A DNA stretch of 35,945 nt from Deltaproteobacteria bacterium (lineage in GTDB: Bacteria > Desulfobacterota > Desulfuromonadia > Geobacterales > Geobacteraceae). Below are positions 8,309 through 16,620 of the stretch, in pieces. How positions within the stretch are numbered: the stretch's first letter is position 1; each line of letters begins with the position of its first letter. The notes under the pieces are model-generated. The model saw nothing but the letters and a program-made list of their open reading frames with translations. It was not told where the DNA came from and did not search any database. The DNA lies in the NCBI GenBank assembly GCA_021848385.1, contig JAJZUQ010000032.1, forward strand, positions 1 to 35,945. The letters are read 5' to 3'. The position numbers were made by a program, and so were the translations under genes.

Positions 8309-10060
8309 ATGGCTATGCTAAGGGCAATCCTTGTGGGTAGCATGATAATCGGAGTCGCGATCAGCGTCGAAGCCTCTGACAGCTGTAACAACTGTCACGG
8401 CAATCGTCAGCGGATGGACGCCCTGGGATATGGTCATTTTACCGTGACCAGCCGGGAGACCGAAGCCCAGACGCGCATGCCGGCCACCTGTAGCGAATGT
8501 CACCTGGGGAATCCGGATGCACAGGAGAAGGAGGGTGCCCACAGGGGAATGGTCCGCCTCCTTGCCGTGGGGAAGAAGGGGTTTGGGGTTATCACGTCGG
8601 CCCGGCGCTACCCCCTCGCCTACGGCACGAACCCCATGAACCGCCTCTATACCGTTGTCGAGAGGGATGGCAAGCCGGTAAAGGATGCATCGGTTGTTGC
8701 CCTTTCCTGGCACGACAAGAAGACCGACACCCTGAGCCAGGACTTCGACGTCATGAAGAAAACCTGCGGGGCATGCCACCGGAAGGAGTTCGAAGAGTTC
8801 TCCCGGAGCACCATGGGGACCAATGGCAAGCAGAGCCAGTACAAGGGATGGATTATGCTAGAGCGTGGTCCCCACAACTGCGGTCCCTGGTTTGACGGCA
8901 ACTTTGCGGCGATGCAGGCAAACACCCTTGTCCCCCTGTCGCCGGAGAGCCAGCGCATCAACCAGAAGGCGTGCAATACCTGCCATGTTGGGTGCCTGGA
9001 CTGCCATTTCAACCCGCAGGAGAAACAGGCAGCCGATCCTTCCCGCGGACCCCACACCTTCGTGAAAACCCCGCCGTCCGAGAGCTGCTATGGCAATGGC
9101 CGGGCCTCCATCTGTCATGCGGGGCCCGAAGACCGGCGCCGCGGAGCGGGGTATTTCGGCGGTTCGTTCTCGTTTCCCGAAGGAAATGATCCCGACGTCC
9201 ACCTGAAAGTCAAGGTAGGCTGCCTCGACTGTCACGAGAGCACGAGAAGTACCCCCGGCATCGGCCATGGCATGGTCAAACGACAGGCCCAGGGCTCGTG
9301 CAAGCGGTGTCATCCCGAAGCGGTGAAAACCCACGCGGCGTCCCGGCACCGGAACCTCTCCTGCGAAGCGTGCCACATCCAAAAGGTAGCCGGCTACCAG
9401 GGGACCTACTGGGGACCGGGGAAGATTGCAGGAACGTCTACCACCTATTTCAAGTACAAGGCCTATTACGGCTACATGCCGGAGCCTGTTCTGATAAAAG
9501 ACCAGAAGGGGCGCTGGATACCGGTCAAGCCCTTTCCCATGGCGGTCATGAACCAAAAGGCATCCCCCTTCAAGCCCGGTCTGCACTGGCGGTACCCCTC
9601 CGATCTTCCGGATATGAAGCGAACGGACGATGCCTGGGGATACGTGGGACTGATTGGCGGCCTGCCGGAGAACAACAAGGCACTCCTCTGGATCCAGATG
9701 GACAAGATGTCCCACAAGTTGGGGAAAAGCCGCTCCTGCGACTCGTGCCACGCCTCTTTGGACGGTGCCCAGCTGCAGAAGGTCACCTGGGAGTACAGCG
9801 ACCCCGGCGCTTTCCCCTTCAATGGCAGTCACGAGGTCCTTGCCGACCGCAACGGCCTGTTCATCCGGGGGATGCAGTCGGAGAAAATCGAGCCGGAGCA
9901 GGGGTACCCCCTGTCGGCATTTGCCCCGTGGGTCTACCTGAAGGACGCCTGGCAGATCAGGGGGGACTTCTCCCTGCCGGTCATCAAAGACAGGAAACAG
10001 TACGAGACGTTCAGGACCAGTCCCGATGATGCGCGAAAATCCGGCATTGTCCATCGCTGA
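8309..10060 (+). CDS. Multiheme cytochrome c (9 CXXCH plus one CX8CH)
   Basis: 583 residues with a signal peptide (about 1-23), so periplasmic or exported. Nine canonical heme sites occur in order: CNNCH, CSECH, CGACH, CNTCH, CLDCH, CLDCH, CKRCH, CEACH, CDSCH. Between the two CLDCH sites there is C-YGNGRASI-CH, a cysteine pair separated by eight residues and followed by His, which may be a non-standard heme site or a structural feature. I do not recognise the subfamily. It presumably carries electrons in the periplasm; a redox enzyme role is possible given the long heme-free stretch (about 380-480). SD GAGGAAGG precedes the ATG. The CDF-like gene starts 30 bases downstream, so the two may be co-transcribed. 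Confidence 0.85.
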   Translation: MAMLRAILVGSMIIGVAISVEASDSCNNCHGNRQRMDALGYGHFTVTSRETEAQTRMPATCSECHLGNPDAQEKEGAHRGMVRLLAVGKKGFGVITSARRYPLAYGTNPMNRLYTVVERDGKPVKDASVVALSWHDKKTDTLSQDFDVMKKTCGACHRKEFEEFSRSTMGTNGKQSQYKGWIMLERGPHNCGPWFDGNFAAMQANTLVPLSPESQRINQKACNTCHVGCLDCHFNPQEKQAADPSRGPHTFVKTPPSESCYGNGRASICHAGPEDRRRGAGYFGGSFSFPEGNDPDVHLKVKVGCLDCHESTRSTPGIGHGMVKRQAQGSCKRCHPEAVKTHAASRHRNLSCEACHIQKVAGYQGTYWGPGKIAGTSTTYFKYKAYYGYMPEPVLIKDQKGRWIPVKPFPMAVMNQKASPFKPGLHWRYPSDLPDMKRTDDAWGYVGLIGGLPENNKALLWIQMDKMSHKLGKSRSCDSCHASLDGAQLQKVTWEYSDPGAFPFNGSHEVLADRNGLFIRGMQSEKIEPEQGYPLSAFAPWVYLKDAWQIRGDFSLPVIKDRKQYETFRTSPDDARKSGIVHR

Positions 10061-10090
10061 TCTCCTGCCCATTCCACAACGGAGTACGAA

Positions 10091-10759
10091 ATGTTCTGCC
10101 CTACCATGCTCAGGCTGCGGGAGCTCTACCGCACCGCAGCGCTTCTGGCGCTCATAACCATCTTCTACAACATCGCCGAGGGTGTGATCTCGGTCTGGTT
10201 CGGCGCTGCCGACGAGACGTTGTCACTTTTCGGTTTTGGTTTCGACTCCTTTGTGGAGGTGATCTCCGGCATCGGTATCTGGCACATGGTCCGGCGGCTT
10301 GGTCATGGAGAGACGGCAGACCGGGACCCCTTTGAGCGCCGAGCCCTGCAGATAACGGGTGGAGCCTTCTATCTCCTGGCTGGCGGGATGGTGGTGACCG
10401 CTCTTGTTTCTTTCTTCCAGAACCACCATCCGGTAACTACCCGGTGGGGGATCATTGTCTCCCTTGTCTCCATTGTTGCCATGCAGGCCCTGATCCACTA
10501 CAAGGTAAAGGTGGGAACCGCCCTCAACTCTCCCGCCATCCTCGCGGATGCCGCCTGCACGCGGACCTGTCTGCAGCTCTCCGTGGTGCTGCTGCTGGCC
10601 AGCGCCGGTTATGCCTTGACCGGCATCGGCTGGCTCGACTCAACCGGCTCCCTCGGCATTGCCCTCCTCTCCTTCCGCGAAGGGAGGGAGGCATTCCAGA
10701 AGGCCCGGGGGCTTGCCTGCTCCTGTTCCTGTTCGGGGACCTGCGATACTGCCCCGTAG
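10091..10759 (+). CDS. CDF-like cation transporter transmembrane protein with Cys-rich tail
   Basis: 222 residues with about five to six membrane helices. The pattern LFGFGFDSFVEVISGIGIW early and NSPAILADAACTRTC late resembles helices 2 and 5 of cation diffusion facilitators, which carry the metal-coordinating acidic residues. The cytoplasmic C-terminal domain usual in CDF proteins is absent; the protein instead ends in a short cysteine cluster, CSCSCSGTC. That tail could bind a soft metal such as copper or zinc. The function is inferred; transport has to be shown. It follows the multiheme cytochrome by 30 bases and lies downstream of the copper operon. Confidence 0.65.
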   Translation: MFCPTMLRLRELYRTAALLALITIFYNIAEGVISVWFGAADETLSLFGFGFDSFVEVISGIGIWHMVRRLGHGETADRDPFERRALQITGGAFYLLAGGMVVTALVSFFQNHHPVTTRWGIIVSLVSIVAMQALIHYKVKVGTALNSPAILADAACTRTCLQLSVVLLLASAGYALTGIGWLDSTGSLGIALLSFREGREAFQKARGLACSCSCSGTCDTAP

Positions 10760-10829
10760 CCGGTCACGATGGTTGAATCTTCACACTCTGCCGGTCGGGT
10801 AGGGCAGACTGCATGGAAAGGACTGCAGC

Positions 10830-11429
10830 ATGAACTGGGATGAACGATACAGCGAACCGGGCTTTGCCTACGGCACGGCACCGAATGAGTTTCTTCTGTC
10901 CGTGGCGCACCGGATTCCGAAAGGGAAAATCCTCTCCCTGGCCGAGGGGGAGGGGAGAAATGCCGTTTACCTGGCATCGCTCGGGTATGAGGTGACGGGT
11001 GTGGACGGATCGGCTGTTGGCCTGAGCAAAGCCCAAGAGCTTGCAACTCAGCGGGGTGTCACCATTACCACCATACATGCCGATCTGGCTACGTTCACCA
11101 TTGAGCATGCTCAATGGGACGGCATCATTGCCTGCTATTGCCATCTGCCGTCGGCCATACGCATTCCGCTTCACCTGGCCGCCGTCAAGGGGCTGAAGCC
11201 GGGGGGCGTCTTTGTGCTGGAGGCGTTCAGCAAGGAGCAGCTCGCCTATGGCACCGGCGGTCCCCAGTCCCTCGACATGCTCATGTCCCTGGACGAGCTG
11301 AAACGGGAACTTGCCGGGCTGAATTTCATTCATGCCGTCCAGGTGGAACGGGAAGTGTTGGAGGGGGACAGGCATACCGGCATGGCGGCGGTAGTGCAGG
11401 TGCTTGGAGTCAAACCGCTCGAATCGTAA
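10830..11429 (+). CDS. Class I SAM-dependent methyltransferase (TehB-like)
   Basis: 199 residues. The N-terminus MNWDERYSEPGFAYGTAPNEFL and the loop ILSLAEGEGRNAVYLASLGYEVTGVDGS are typical of the TehB/thiopurine-methyltransferase-like group. The cofactor loop reads AEGEGRN rather than the common GxGxG, which occurs in this subgroup. An acidic residue ends strand 2 (VTGVD). Likely substrates are small molecules, possibly metalloids; not provable here. Ribosome site GGAAAGGA precedes the ATG. It sits between the CDF-like gene and a small Cys-rich protein. Confidence 0.8.
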   Translation: MNWDERYSEPGFAYGTAPNEFLLSVAHRIPKGKILSLAEGEGRNAVYLASLGYEVTGVDGSAVGLSKAQELATQRGVTITTIHADLATFTIEHAQWDGIIACYCHLPSAIRIPLHLAAVKGLKPGGVFVLEAFSKEQLAYGTGGPQSLDMLMSLDELKRELAGLNFIHAVQVEREVLEGDRHTGMAAVVQVLGVKPLES

Positions 11430-11487
11430 CGTCGATGGGCGATGCAGTTATAGATAATAATCTTTTAACGTACATGAGGTGGGGTAA

Positions 11488-11724
11488 ATGGCCTGTCAAC
11501 TGTTGGACTGTTGCCAGTTTTTCAAGAGCTTGGAGAATTTTCCCAAGACTGCGGAGTTACTACAGCAGAAGCTATGTTACGGCGACTACGAATCCTGCAG
11601 CAGATTCAGGTTTTTCAAGGGGTATACCGGGGAAGATCCCGTAGGATGCTTTGATCCGGGCGATGAGGAAGCGGTGAAAAATGCCATACGGTGCATGCAG
11701 AAAAAACAGCAGGCCGGAGAGTAA
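11488..11724 (+). CDS. Small Cys-rich protein of unknown function
   Basis: 78 residues with six cysteines, arranged as MACQLLDCCQFF, LCYGDYESCSR, GCFD and RCMQ. No signal peptide, no membrane helix. The CxxxxCC and CxxxxxxC spacing suggests metal or Fe-S binding, but I do not recognise a characterised family. GAGGTGGGG lies about 5 bases before the ATG, so the start is well supported. It lies between two methyltransferase genes. Confidence 0.7.
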   Translation: MACQLLDCCQFFKSLENFPKTAELLQQKLCYGDYESCSRFRFFKGYTGEDPVGCFDPGDEEAVKNAIRCMQKKQQAGE

Positions 11725-11778
11725 TTCCCTCATGTACGGCAGCTTGCCGAAAAACAGCTGACGGAAACGGAATTCCAC

Positions 11779-12477
11779 GTGATTCAGGACCCGACAAATC
11801 AGTACATCGCAGCGATTCTGTCACAGTGCGAGATCAGTGGCAGGGACGTTCTTGAAATAGGATGCGGCAAAGGACGGATCACGCGGGACCTGGCGAAGCA
11901 TGCCCGACGGGTGGTGGCCAGCGATCCCGATGCGGGTGCTCTTGAAACCGCACGAGCCGCCATTTGTGCGGATAACGTGCAGTTCGTGCATGCGCCGGCC
12001 GGGGTGCCCGATTTCCCCGCCGGCACTTTCGACCTGGTCATCTACACCCTTTCCCTTCACCATGTCCCCGTCGGGGAAATGCCCGGCAGCCTGAGGATGG
12101 CAGCCCGCCTTCTCCGCAAAGCTGCATCCATTGCGGTTGTCGAGCCGGGGGACGGCGGCTCCCTGACTGAGGCAAAGGAGCGTTTCGGCGCGGGGAGCGG
12201 CGACGAACGCCCCGCAAAGGAGGCAGCGGTTCGTGCCATGCATTCCCTGGATGGCTGGAGTGTGGGGGAGACGGTCAATTTTCGGACCCTGTTCCGGTTT
12301 GACGATGACGAAGATTTCTTTGTCAGCATGCTCCCCGGCTACCGGCAGCAGCCGGAGTCCTTTTTGCGTGATGTCAGGGCGTTTCTCGACCGGCACCGGA
12401 CCGGCGATGGAATTATCCTCGATGCCGACCGGCGGTTAAACGTGCTGCAGCCGTCTGAACATCGGGCAGAGTCATGA
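11779..12477 (+). CDS. Class I SAM-dependent methyltransferase
   Basis: 232 residues with a canonical cofactor site: DVLEIGCGKGRITRDLA (about 24-40, GxGxG-type), the acidic strand end VVASDPDAGAL, and FDLVIYTLSLHHV, a motif-IV-like segment common in methyltransferase 11/25 families. Substrate unknown. The start is a GTG with poor ribosome-site support; an in-frame ATG 48 bases upstream is cut off by a stop, so the GTG is the best available. Its stop overlaps the start of the next gene (ATGA), indicating translational coupling. Confidence 0.75.
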   Translation: MIQDPTNQYIAAILSQCEISGRDVLEIGCGKGRITRDLAKHARRVVASDPDAGALETARAAICADNVQFVHAPAGVPDFPAGTFDLVIYTLSLHHVPVGEMPGSLRMAARLLRKAASIAVVEPGDGGSLTEAKERFGAGSGDERPAKEAAVRAMHSLDGWSVGETVNFRTLFRFDDDEDFFVSMLPGYRQQPESFLRDVRAFLDRHRTGDGIILDADRRLNVLQPSEHRAES

Positions 12478-12692
12478 AAGATCTGCTCGACTACAAGTTC
12501 CTCATCCCGCTGGTACTGCTCCTCGGCTTTGCGCCATTCTATCCCCAGCCCCATATCGTGGAAAAACTCGGGATGCTGCTGGCGGGTACACTGAAAAGAC
12601 CGATCGACATTTTCGATCTTGTCTGGCACGCCTGGCCGTTTGTGTTGCTGGCGTACCGCATATCCCGGGACATCAGGCTTCGTGCGAAGTGA
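12474..12692 (+). CDS. Small membrane protein of unknown function
   Basis: 72 residues with two predicted membrane helices (about 8-24 and 48-63) separated by a short loop with PQPH and KRPIDIFD. It overlaps the preceding methyltransferase stop by 4 bases (ATGA), so they are translated together. I do not recognise a characterised family. Confidence 0.65.
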   Translation: MKDLLDYKFLIPLVLLLGFAPFYPQPHIVEKLGMLLAGTLKRPIDIFDLVWHAWPFVLLAYRISRDIRLRAK

Positions 12693-12731
12693 TGGCAACA
12701 GCGGAGAGCACTTCCGGAAGAAGGAGATGAA

Positions 12732-13040
12732 ATGCAGCCTCAGGATCTGGCAAAAAAAATTGCGGCAAAAAAGGCCCCAACCGTAGTCGATGTCCGGAGC
12801 GGCATCGAGTTCCGGCGGGGGCACATACCCGGTGCAGTCCATGCGCCGGCCTGGAAGATACTGCTTCGGCTGGCGCCGCTTCCCTCCGATAAGGGGGCGG
12901 AACTGGTGGTGACCTGTGAACATGGTCCCCGCGCCCAGATTGCCCAGGCACTGCTCAACTCCCGCGGTTACCGGAATGTCGTGCTTCTTGACGGACATAT
13001 GGCCGGCTGGCGTCGGGCCGGGCGTCCCCAGGAAACGTAA
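12732..13040 (+). CDS. Single-domain rhodanese-like protein
   Basis: 102 residues. Rhodanese signatures: TVVDVRSGIEFRRGHIPGAVHAP at the N-terminus and the active loop VVTCEHGPRAQIA with catalytic Cys62. The loop (CEHGPR) is six residues after Cys-type, consistent with sulfur transfer, and there is no signal peptide, so it acts in the cytoplasm. Ribosome site AGAAGGAG precedes the ATG. The next gene also ends in a rhodanese domain, so both probably handle persulfide sulfur. Confidence 0.85.
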   Translation: MQPQDLAKKIAAKKAPTVVDVRSGIEFRRGHIPGAVHAPAWKILLRLAPLPSDKGAELVVTCEHGPRAQIAQALLNSRGYRNVVLLDGHMAGWRRAGRPQET

Positions 13041-13086
13041 TAGAATTACCATTGCTCAAGGGATTTCAGGGTCAAGGAGGCCATTC

Positions 13087-14763
13087 ATGAAGATGCACAT
13101 TGTTGTTATCGGTGCCAACGCCGCGGGGGCCAAGGCCGCTTCCAAGGCGAAACGAATCAATCCCCACGCTGAAGTTACGCTCGTAGACCGGGGAAACTTC
13201 ATCTCCTACGGGGCATGCGGCATACCGTACTACGTGTCCGACACCGTGGCCGACGTGAAGGAGCTGATGACCACGCCGGTCGGTGTTGTGCGTGATGCGG
13301 CCTTTTTCGGCAAGGTAAAGGGGGTGAAGGTCATTACGGGGACGGAGGCTGTTGCCATCAACCGCGAAGCCAGGACGGTGGAGCTTCTGGAGACGGCCTC
13401 GGCGAGAAGATACACCCTCGGCTACGACCGGCTGGTGCTTGCGACCGGTAGTACACCGTTCTTTCCTCTTCTTGACAACAGCGACCTTGAAGGGATCCTG
13501 ACGGTGAAATCCATTGAGGATGCGGAGCTGCTCAAAGCCAGTGCCGTTGCGGGGAAGCAGGCCTGCATCGTGGGGGCCGGGCTCATCGGTCTGGAGACGG
13601 CGGAGGCGCTCAGACAGCAGGGGCTTGAGGTGACGGTGATGGAGATGCGTGACCAGGTGCTGCCGGGGGTGCTGGACGCCGAGATGGCCGCACTGGTGGA
13701 GAAGCATCTCCGGATGAACGGGGTGCGGGTCATGACCTCATGCAAGGTTACCGGTTTTGCCGGTACCGGCCGGGTGCAGGGCGTTATTGCCGGCAAGGAG
13801 GAGGTAGCGGCCCAGCTGGTGGTGGTTGCCCCCGGCGTGCGGCCGAACACCACACTGGCCAGGGAGACAGGGCTTGAGATAGGTGCCACCGGGGCAATTG
13901 CCGTCGATTCCCGTATGCAGACCAGCGATCCCCGTATCTTTGCCTGCGGCGATTGCTGCGAGTCGCTTAACCTGGTCACCGGCGCTAAGGTCTTCGTCCC
14001 CCTCGGCAGCACGGCAAACAAGCAGGGGAGGGTGGCCGGCATCAATGCGGCAGGTGGCGAGGCGTCCTTTCCGGGAATTCTCGGGACCTCTATCCTCAAG
14101 GTTTTTGCCGTCAACGCCGGCAGGACCGGTTTGACCGAAACCGAGGCCAGGGCCTGCGGATATGAGGTGGAGACCGTCCTTTCTCCGGCCCCCGACAAAG
14201 CCCACTTTTTCCCCGGGGCCAAACCGATTGCGCTGAAGATTGTTGCGGACCGGAAGACCGGCAGGATCCTCGGCCTCCAGGCGGCCGGCGAGGGGGCAGT
14301 GGACAAGCGCCTCGATGCGGCGGCAGCTGCCATAACCTTCAAGGCCACGGCCGATCAGCTCTCCCAGCTTGACCTGGCCTATGCCCCCCCTTATTCTGCG
14401 GCCATGGACAATCTTCTCGTCGCCGCCGATATCCTCAAGAACAAGCTGGCCGGACATGCGCGCGGCATCTCTGCCCGGGAGGTCAAGCGCAAACTCGACG
14501 AAGGTGACGACTTTATCCTCCTCGATGTCCGTTCTCCAGCAGAACATGCAGAGGTGGGGATCGAGGGAGCGAAACTCATTCCGCTGGGTGCCCTGCGGGA
14601 AAAACTGGACTCCCTCCCCAGGGACAAGGAGATTATTGCCTTCTGCAAGATCAGTCTTCGCGGCTATGAAGCACAGAAAATCCTGGATGGGGCGGGCTTC
14701 GGCAAGACAAAGTTCATGGATGGCGGCATCATGATGTGGCCCTATGACGTGAGGCGGGGCTAA
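13087..14763 (+). CDS. CoA-disulfide-reductase-like flavoprotein with C-terminal rhodanese domain
   Basis: 558 residues. An FAD-binding Rossmann motif opens the protein (IVVIGANAAGAKAA), then SYGACGIPYYVSD carries the single redox cysteine C44 used by CoA-disulfide reductase and NADH oxidase/persulfide reductase relatives. A second nucleotide site (CIVGAGLIGLETAEAL) and a flavin-binding IFACGDCCE follow. The last ~100 residues are a rhodanese domain with the reactive Cys520 in AFCKISLRGYEA. This architecture matches NAD(P)H CoA-polysulfide/persulfide reductases (Npsr, CoADR-RHD), which reduce polysulfide or CoA-persulfide. AAGGAGG lies before the ATG. It follows the stand-alone rhodanese by 46 bases. 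Confidence 0.88.
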   Translation: MKMHIVVIGANAAGAKAASKAKRINPHAEVTLVDRGNFISYGACGIPYYVSDTVADVKELMTTPVGVVRDAAFFGKVKGVKVITGTEAVAINREARTVELLETASARRYTLGYDRLVLATGSTPFFPLLDNSDLEGILTVKSIEDAELLKASAVAGKQACIVGAGLIGLETAEALRQQGLEVTVMEMRDQVLPGVLDAEMAALVEKHLRMNGVRVMTSCKVTGFAGTGRVQGVIAGKEEVAAQLVVVAPGVRPNTTLARETGLEIGATGAIAVDSRMQTSDPRIFACGDCCESLNLVTGAKVFVPLGSTANKQGRVAGINAAGGEASFPGILGTSILKVFAVNAGRTGLTETEARACGYEVETVLSPAPDKAHFFPGAKPIALKIVADRKTGRILGLQAAGEGAVDKRLDAAAAAITFKATADQLSQLDLAYAPPYSAAMDNLLVAADILKNKLAGHARGISAREVKRKLDEGDDFILLDVRSPAEHAEVGIEGAKLIPLGALREKLDSLPRDKEIIAFCKISLRGYEAQKILDGAGFGKTKFMDGGIMMWPYDVRRG

Positions 14764-14779
14764 CCATCCCGTGGTGTGC

Positions 14780-14805
14780 GGGGGGTGCCGTCGCGGCACC
14801 TCCCC
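14780..14805. terminator. Hairpin between convergent genes
   Basis: GGTGCCG-TCG-CGGCACC stem, extended past a one-base bulge by GGGG/CCCC. It lies between the convergent stops at 14763 and 14819. No strong T-run, so termination is likely but not certain. Confidence 0.6.
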
Positions 14806-14818
14806 CTGCAGTGGAGCA

Positions 14819-15589
14819 TCAGCGCTCAAGAGTGCGGAGCAGCGCCGGTATTTTATCCTCCTCCAGGAGGACAGGCCGCATGGTGGAGCCGGGGCGAACC
14901 TTGCGCGGATTCTTGATCCACGTTTTCAGCCTCTCCCCGGTCCACGGCAGCTTCCCCTTAAATGTGTGCGGATAGAATTCGGAGAATATTCCGGAAAGAT
15001 TCGGTCCCGCATCCCCCGTTCCCAATCCGCCGTACTCTCTCGAAAGCAGTCTGTGGCACGGGCCGCAGTTAGTGGTAAAACCATCCTCCCGTTTCTCCCC
15101 GCTCTCCACGAAATGCACCACCTGTGGCAGTTCCCTCCATTCTTTACCGGCAGCCTTCCCCCCGGCCATGATTGCATTGACCAGTGCGATTTCCTGTTGT
15201 TTGGTAACATGAAAATCGGGCATGAACACCGCCGGGCGGGCAATGGACTGCTGTATGGCCAGGGGAGGGGTTGTCGAATAGAGTCTGTCCAGATTGGAGG
15301 CGCGGTGGCTTCCCTTGCCTGAGATCCAGTGACATCGCCGGCATGCGAACCGGTCGATCAACTGCTTCCCCTCCCGCACCTGGGGGGCATCCCCAAGAGT
15401 GAAGTAGGCCATACTTCCGGGAATAATGTCCTGATGGGCGATGTCCTTCCGGTCGGAACGGTCGTTGCCCCGATGGCATGAGGTGCAGTTACCCCGGTCG
15501 GCATAGTGGACGCCATGGCAGGAGATACAGAGGGATGGCCTCTTGCTGGTTCCGGCTTCCGCTCCACCTGCGATGGCGAGGAACAGCAT
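14819..15589 (-). CDS. Four-heme cytochrome c of the Rieske/cytochrome b complex
   Basis: 256 residues from an ATG that overlaps the preceding stop as TGATG. The N-terminus is a signal peptide (MLFLAIAGGAEAG), so the product is periplasmic. Four heme sites occur: CISCH, CTSCH, CRRCH and CGPCH; the first two are close together and the others spaced, and the C-terminal part resembles a mono-heme cytochrome c fold with a distal Met candidate (TMRPVLL). It is the last gene of the Rieske-b6-IV operon, so it is the likely electron acceptor subunit of the quinol-oxidising complex. A longer upstream frame exists but would run inside the previous gene. Confidence 0.8.
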   Translation of the reverse strand: MLFLAIAGGAEAGTSKRPSLCISCHGVHYADRGNCTSCHRGNDRSDRKDIAHQDIIPGSMAYFTLGDAPQVREGKQLIDRFACRRCHWISGKGSHRASNLDRLYSTTPPLAIQQSIARPAVFMPDFHVTKQQEIALVNAIMAGGKAAGKEWRELPQVVHFVESGEKREDGFTTNCGPCHRLLSREYGGLGTGDAGPNLSGIFSEFYPHTFKGKLPWTGERLKTWIKNPRKVRPGSTMRPVLLEEDKIPALLRTLER

Positions 15590-16002
15590 CAGAATGGCGA
15601 CACGAAGCTCCAATTCTCCCCCCGAAAAAACATGGCGACAATGGTGAGCAGCACGATAGCGACAAAGATGACGAGGGTGAACAGGGTGAGCGGGAGGCGT
15701 TCCCGGGCATACCATCGTGCCCGGTGCGGAACGGGAATGAACCTGAACCATGGCAGGAAAAGAAAGATGAGGGCGGTACCGATCACTCCGTAGATCAGGA
15801 TTTTATCGTAACTCACCAGTTCCTGTATCCAGAGGAGAAACCATGCCGATTTCACCGGATTGGGGACCTTCCCCAGGGACGCCTGTTCCTGGAGCGGGGC
15901 GGGAATAATGGCCGCCATGGCCATGAGAGCGCAAACGGTCAATGTCAGGGCGATTTTCACCAGCCGGAAAAAGACAGGGGAACTTTTTACGTATCCTCTC
16001 AT
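15589..16002 (-). CDS. Cytochrome b subunit-IV-like membrane protein
   Basis: 137 residues with about three membrane helices (18-35, 70-84, 104-124), the layout of cytochrome b6f subunit IV / the C-terminal half of cytochrome b. The segment PAPLQEQASLGKVPNPVKSAWFLLWIQELVSY corresponds to the quinol-site ef loop; the usual PEWY motif reads SAWF here, so the standard Qo glutamate is absent. Its ATG overlaps the stop of the b6-like gene (ATGA) and its stop overlaps the next start (TGATG), so all three are translationally coupled. Confidence 0.8.
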   Translation of the reverse strand: MRGYVKSSPVFFRLVKIALTLTVCALMAMAAIIPAPLQEQASLGKVPNPVKSAWFLLWIQELVSYDKILIYGVIGTALIFLFLPWFRFIPVPHRARWYARERLPLTLFTLVIFVAIVLLTIVAMFFRGENWSFVSPF

Positions 16003-16619
16003 AGGTAGGGGAGCACTCCCTTGTTTTTGCGGATATAGTAGAAATGGAGCAGGGAAAGGAACAGGGTGACTGTCGGGATGACGATGATGTGGAGCGCATA
16101 GAAGCGGATGAGCGACAAGGTTTCTCCCACACCGTCAGGCACCAGTACGGCTTTTGCAAGATGTCCGAGAGGAGCCGTTTCGAGCAGTTTCATGCCGGTC
16201 TGGGTCGCCCAGAGAGCGAGCTGGTCAAGGGGGAGGAGGTAGCCGGTGTAGGCCTCGAATACCGCCAGGCAGAGCAGGAAAAACCCGATGATCCAGTTGC
16301 GCTGCCGGGGCTTTGCGTAGGCGCCGGTGAGAATGACCCGCAACGTGTGGAGGAAGATGAGCACCAGAAACCCGTGGGATGCCAGCCGGTGGAGGCTCCG
16401 TACGTAACGTCCGCCGAAAACGGAGGTTTCGAGAAAAAGGATGGAGTCGAATGCCGCTCCTGGTGATGGACGGTAGTAAAAGAGAAGCAGTACCCCGGTG
16501 ACGGCAAGAACCATGAAGGAGGTGAAGGCCATCCCGCCGAGGCAGAAGGTATAGGTTATCCGAAGGTTTTTTTTAAGAACGACCCGCGGAAAGAGATGTT
16601 TGAAAAAATCCTTGAACAT
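15999..16619 (-). CDS. Cytochrome b6-like subunit of quinol oxidoreductase
   Basis: 206 residues, the size of cytochrome b6. Four membrane helices carry the bis-His heme ligands: RSLHRLASHGFLVLIFLHTLRV and RFYALHIIVIP...SLLHFYYIRKNKG. TGYLLPLDQLALWATQ matches the b6 cd region. It would oxidise menaquinol and pass electrons to the Rieske centre and to cytochrome c. Start chosen at MFKDFFKHLFP; an upstream frame reads into the Rieske gene end. One base separates it from the Rieske stop region, so it is in the same operon. Confidence 0.88.
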   Translation of the reverse strand: MFKDFFKHLFPRVVLKKNLRITYTFCLGGMAFTSFMVLAVTGVLLLFYYRPSPGAAFDSILFLETSVFGGRYVRSLHRLASHGFLVLIFLHTLRVILTGAYAKPRQRNWIIGFFLLCLAVFEAYTGYLLPLDQLALWATQTGMKLLETAPLGHLAKAVLVPDGVGETLSLIRFYALHIIVIPTVTLFLSLLHFYYIRKNKGVLPYL

Positions 16620-16620
16620 T

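Noticed and set aside
8858-10072. 404-residue antisense frame over the multiheme cytochrome
   Set aside because: Shadow frame; composition is that of a complementary reading of CXXCH-rich DNA.
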